Source of the DNA: Sphingomicrobium sp. XHP0239
Lineage (GTDB): Bacteria > Pseudomonadota > Alphaproteobacteria > Sphingomonadales > Sphingomonadaceae
Direction of reading: 5' to 3'
Assembly (NCBI RefSeq): GCF_039555325.1
Contig: NZ_CP154608.1
Coordinates: forward strand, 1,116,001-1,180,000
Length of the DNA: 64,000 nt
Positions 61,124 through 64,000 of this stretch are shown here, piece after piece (within the stretch, counting starts at the first letter, position 1; each line of letters begins with the position of its first letter). The notes below the pieces were generated by a model. It was not told where the DNA came from, did not search any database, and worked only from the letters and a program-made list of their open reading frames with translations. The position numbers and the translations under genes were made by a program.

Positions 61124-64000
61124 CCTTCGAGCTGGGCTTGCGACGCAGCGTCCGACAAGCCCGCGAGCTTGCGGTAAGCATCGACGTCGAAGCTGTTACG
61201 GACGCTCCAGCGTTTCCGGTCCCCGACGTCATTCATTCCGGGTGGCGCTTTGAGAGCAGCTTCTTCGATAAAGCCATCGCCCAACACTGCGTGGATGCGG
61301 CCGAAGTCCTCGAAGAAATACTCCTGCAAGAGCGGAATGACCTTGCGCCGTATGACATCGTCGATCGCCGCTTTGTCGCGGCTCCCATCGCCCATGAAGA
61401 AAGCGTGACCGATCGAATGTTCGCGGTCGAGCAGGAATTCGATCCGGGCATTGATCGTTTCCAGCACCTTACGAAGCGGGATGCCGCCAACGTCCTCGGG
61501 AAGCAGGCTCGGGTCCGGCGCGACTTCCTCGAACTGGAAACGTCGCCGGAGCGCCGTGTCGAGCAGTGCGATCGAGCGGTCGGCGGTGTTCATGGTACCG
61601 ATGAGATGGAGGTTGGCAGGAACGCTGAACGAGCGTTTCGAATAGGGCAGCGTCACGCTCAGAGCATTGGCCATGCCAGCGCGTTTGTCTGGTTCGATCA
61701 GGGTAATGAGCTCGCCGAACACCTTCGAGATGTTCGCGCGGTTGATCTCGTCGATGATGAGAACGTGCGGAAGCAGGTCGCCCTCCTCGCCATCGTTCTC
61801 GCCGCTGTTCATCAATCGCTCGAGCGCCGCTTCATTGAGCTGCGATTTGGGAAGCGGATAGATGGTGTCGAGGCTAAAGCGCTTGTCGGGCATGAGCTCG
61901 CCCACCGGCAGCCCTTCCGCATCGCTCCATAGCCATCGGACCGCACGCCGATGCGAATATTTCCCTGAGCTGCGCGGTGCATATTCGTAGGGTCCTTCGA
62001 CAAGACCGATGGCACGGAAGGCATTAAGGCCCTTCGTTACGACCACCACATCTCCAATCGAAAGCTGGTTACGGAAACGGTCCGGCGACTTCACCACCCC
62101 GTGCCGGACGGAGATATCTTCATCGGGCGCACCGGCTCGCGCGACTTCGAGAATAGCCTCTTGATCGTCGAACCGAGGGTCGCTCCAGTCGGCATTTCCA
62201 AAGCCCAATAGGAGCACGGACTGCTCTAGCGCTTCTTCGAACACCCACTCGCTGTGCGGATCGTTGGATTGCCCGAGCGACATTTTGAAGACCTGTCGGC
62301 CATCAAGCGTGAGGCGATCCCCGCTCCGCTTGACCCGCCGCGCGGCGCGTTCTGCAATGCGATGGAAGACTCCACTCTCGGCCTTGAGGCGAAAGCCCTG
62401 CGATGCCCCATCGTCGCCCTCGGCGATGTCGGGTCGCAACCCTTCAATGAAATCCTCGTATCCGAACGACTGGTGAAAGGTCACAAAGTCGATCTGGCGG
62501 CTGTCGATGAGTTCGCGATATCGCGTCATCAGCGCGGAGCGCCGCTCTTCCTGCGTGTCTCCCGAAGGCACGTCCCCGTCGCAAAGGCGGACAGCCTCCG
62601 CCGCGGTCCGATAGGTTTTCCCGGTGCCCGGCGGGCCGTAGAGAATGAGGTTTGTCGGCTTCATCGTGATGTCTTTCTCGTGCGTGCTCGGGAACAGGCG
62701 GTCGCGCCAATAGGGTTGGGCGAGGAACCATTCGATGTCCTGCTCCTCACCTTCCAGAAGGAAACGGCGCAGGCGATCGGCAGTCTCGTTCTCGCCGGGG
62801 TCGGACAGCCGCCAAACCGTGCCGTTGTTGGTGTAGAGGTACCACGTGCGGGCCTCCGCCCACTCCTCCCAATCCACCCCGACCCGAACACCATCTTCGC
62901 TAACCTCCGTGATGGTCCCCAACGCCGTGAACCGCATCCCACTCACGCGACCGCCATTGGCGTCAAACGGGAGATCGTCGGACTGGTGAAAATAGTGACG
63001 CATCGCGATGTGGTCGCCGACCTGCATCGCCCGCATGCGGTCGTTATAAGCGCTGCCGCTATCGTTCAGCAGGCTCCATTCTTCGCGCTGGACGAAGCGC
63101 GTCGTCCCGTCTTCTTCGCCCGAACGCGCCGTCACGATCCACAGCGGCGTGTCGTCGAGAACGCCCGGCTCGCCGAGCCGCGTGCTGCATGCCACCCAAA
63201 TGAAACCCTGGACGTCCCACAGATCGCGCGGCTGCCAGCCCCACTCGTCTCGCATGATGACGAAGAGCTCTTCGGCTTTTGCGGTCGCGCGGGCAAGTTC
63301 ATCTGCAGTGAGCGGCGACCAACCAAACAGCCGCTCGTCTTCGAGCGCGAGAAAAAGATTGGTGAACCGGTCGGTGCGAAGACCGATCGCCCGCGCAGGA
63401 TGCGTGAGCGCGGCAACCAGCGTCGGGATGGTCCGGCTGTCGCTGTACGGATTGCTTTTCGCGCTGGCGAATGCGGGCTCCCAGGTTCGCTCGACGAACT
63501 CGATCACCGCCGCCTGAGGGTCCTCGCTCAGCGCGATATCGGCAGCCGCTTCTTCGAGCAGCCCCGGATGATCGCGACGACGATCCCTCAGACCATTTGC
63601 CATTCGCCAGCCGAGCAGATTGCTTTCCAGCCCGCCGTCGCCTGCGATCAAATCGAGCAGGCGCCCGCCAAGCGCGCGCCTGTCATTCGACAGGGTCTTC
63701 ACCGCCTCGGCCGCGGCGTCGATCAGCTTGCGCTTGTAAGCGTCCTCTTCCTTGGCGAATTGTTGCGAACCGGGAAAGCCGCCGGAGCCTTCAAAGTCAG
63801 GAAACTTCTTAAGAAAGCGCCGCTTCAATCGAATTAAAGCGTCGTCCTTACCGGCGGCGGCAGGCCATAATCCTTCACGAGTTGGATTGTTCGGCAGCCA
63901 AGCTTCGATTGCGTCCCGCCTTGCTTCCAACATAGCCTCAAAGGCTTCAGCATCTTCCCTAGTGGCACGAAAAAGGCCGTCTAAACCGAGGCTATCTGCC
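61120..64000 (-). CDS. mcrB: McrB GTPase subunit, probably cut by window edge
   Basis: An AAA+ McrB with Walker A LILYGPPGTGKTYRTA, Walker B HVLIIDEINRANISKVFGE and the GTP-specific signature MNTADRSIALLD. An EVE/PUA-like insert lies inside the AAA region (IGDVVVVTKGLNAFRAIGLVEGPYEY), as in many McrB. A second such stretch is N-terminal (GDHIAMRHYFHQSDD with LGTITEVSEDG). The first Met in the visible frame is at 63933, but it lacks a ribosome site and the frame stays open to 64000 with coding-like residues, so the start probably lies outside. Confidence 0.9.
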   Translation of the reverse strand, partial: ADSLGLDGLFRATREDAEAFEAMLEARRDAIEAWLPNNPTREGLWPAAAGKDDALIRLKRRFLKKFPDFEGSGGFPGSQQFAKEEDAYKRKLIDAAAEAVKTLSNDRRALGGRLLDLIAGDGGLESNLLGWRMANGLRDRRRDHPGLLEEAAADIALSEDPQAAVIEFVERTWEPAFASAKSNPYSDSRTIPTLVAALTHPARAIGLRTDRFTNLFLALEDERLFGWSPLTADELARATAKAEELFVIMRDEWGWQPRDLWDVQGFIWVACSTRLGEPGVLDDTPLWIVTARSGEEDGTTRFVQREEWSLLNDSGSAYNDRMRAMQVGDHIAMRHYFHQSDDLPFDANGGRVSGMRFTALGTITEVSEDGVRVGVDWEEWAEARTWYLYTNNGTVWRLSDPGENETADRLRRFLLEGEEQDIEWFLAQPYWRDRLFPSTHEKDITMKPTNLILYGPPGTGKTYRTAAEAVRLCDGDVPSGDTQEERRSALMTRYRELIDSRQIDFVTFHQSFGYEDFIEGLRPDIAEGDDGASQGFRLKAESGVFHRIAERAARRVKRSGDRLTLDGRQVFKMSLGQSNDPHSEWVFEEALEQSVLLLGFGNADWSDPRFDDQEAILEVARAGAPDEDISVRHGVVKSPDRFRNQLSIGDVVVVTKGLNAFRAIGLVEGPYEYAPRSSGKYSHRRAVRWLWSDAEGLPVGELMPDKRFSLDTIYPLPKSQLNEAALERLMNSGENDGEEGDLLPHVLIIDEINRANISKVFGELITLIEPDKRAGMANALSVTLPYSKRSFSVPANLHLIGTMNTADRSIALLDTALRRRFQFEEVAPDPSLLPEDVGGIPLRKVLETINARIEFLLDREHSIGHAFFMGDGSRDKAAIDDVIRRKVIPLLQEYFFEDFGRIHAVLGDGFIEEAALKAPPGMNDVGDRKRWSVRNSFDVDAYRKLAGLSDAASQAQLEG

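Noticed and set aside
43284..64000. CRISPR array, integrase or transposase in the accessory region
   Set aside because: Nothing with regular direct repeats or recombinase motifs was seen. The mobile origin therefore rests only on content and border features.

Overview
The window comes from a GC-rich alphaproteobacterium, most likely of the order Sphingomonadales. The sequence-based reasons are a CcrM-type GANTC methylase, a DUF1465/RcdA-like gene, a two-piece transhydrogenase alpha subunit next to an aa3-type cytochrome oxidase subunit IV, an alphaproteobacterial DksA with a reduced zinc finger, and a LOV-HTH protein very like EL222 of Erythrobacter. No rRNA gene, complete tRNA gene, CRISPR array, integrase or transposase was seen.

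Positions 1-42.4 kb look like chromosomal core. From left to right they hold an ABC export pair cut by the window edge; nitronate monooxygenase, thioesterase and iron alcohol dehydrogenase; cell-cycle and stringent-response small genes (DUF1465, two YdcH-like proteins, DksA); surE, a phosphatase and UDP-glucose dehydrogenase; apaG-recO-uvrC with a glycoside hydrolase under a perfect palindromic operator; and the pnt transhydrogenase genes. The pnt genes are split by a c-di-GMP phosphodiesterase gene and a 27-residue microprotein gene. Next come an atypical sigma-54-activator-like protein, an SDR, folP-ccrM with six GANTC sites and a DnaA box upstream, and a long minus-strand run (two amidohydrolases, NnrU, glmM, a thiD-VOC fusion, rnhB). 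The segment ends with a peptide transporter, redox and acyl-CoA genes, tsaC, msrA, a small c-di-GMP cluster (tandem PilZ, receiver, EAL) and the EL222-like photoreceptor.

About 42.4-45.6 kb is a transition zone with a long gene-poor stretch, a hairpin resembling a tRNA 3' end, a frameshifted endonuclease/exonuclease/phosphatase gene and an M50B peptidase gene interrupted by an in-frame TGA. This looks like the edge of an accessory island.

From 45.7 kb to the window end the content is defence-like. Nine minus-strand genes run without a reversal: mcrB, mcrC, a tandem-AAA ATPase, a uracil-DNA-glycosylase-like protein, a type III-like Res helicase-nuclease, a protein with a possible PUA/EVE-like reader and a PD-(D/E)XK nuclease domain, a Mod methyltransferase, a basic coiled-coil protein, and a RelE-like/UvrD helicase fusion. 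The Res-to-helicase genes are joined by overlaps of a few bases or a 5-base gap. They face a convergent two-gene module of membrane-active-looking, coiled-coil proteins. The five-gene Res/reader-nuclease/Mod/coiled-coil/RelE-helicase unit is my best candidate for a poorly described system; its defence role is inferred from domains and context only.
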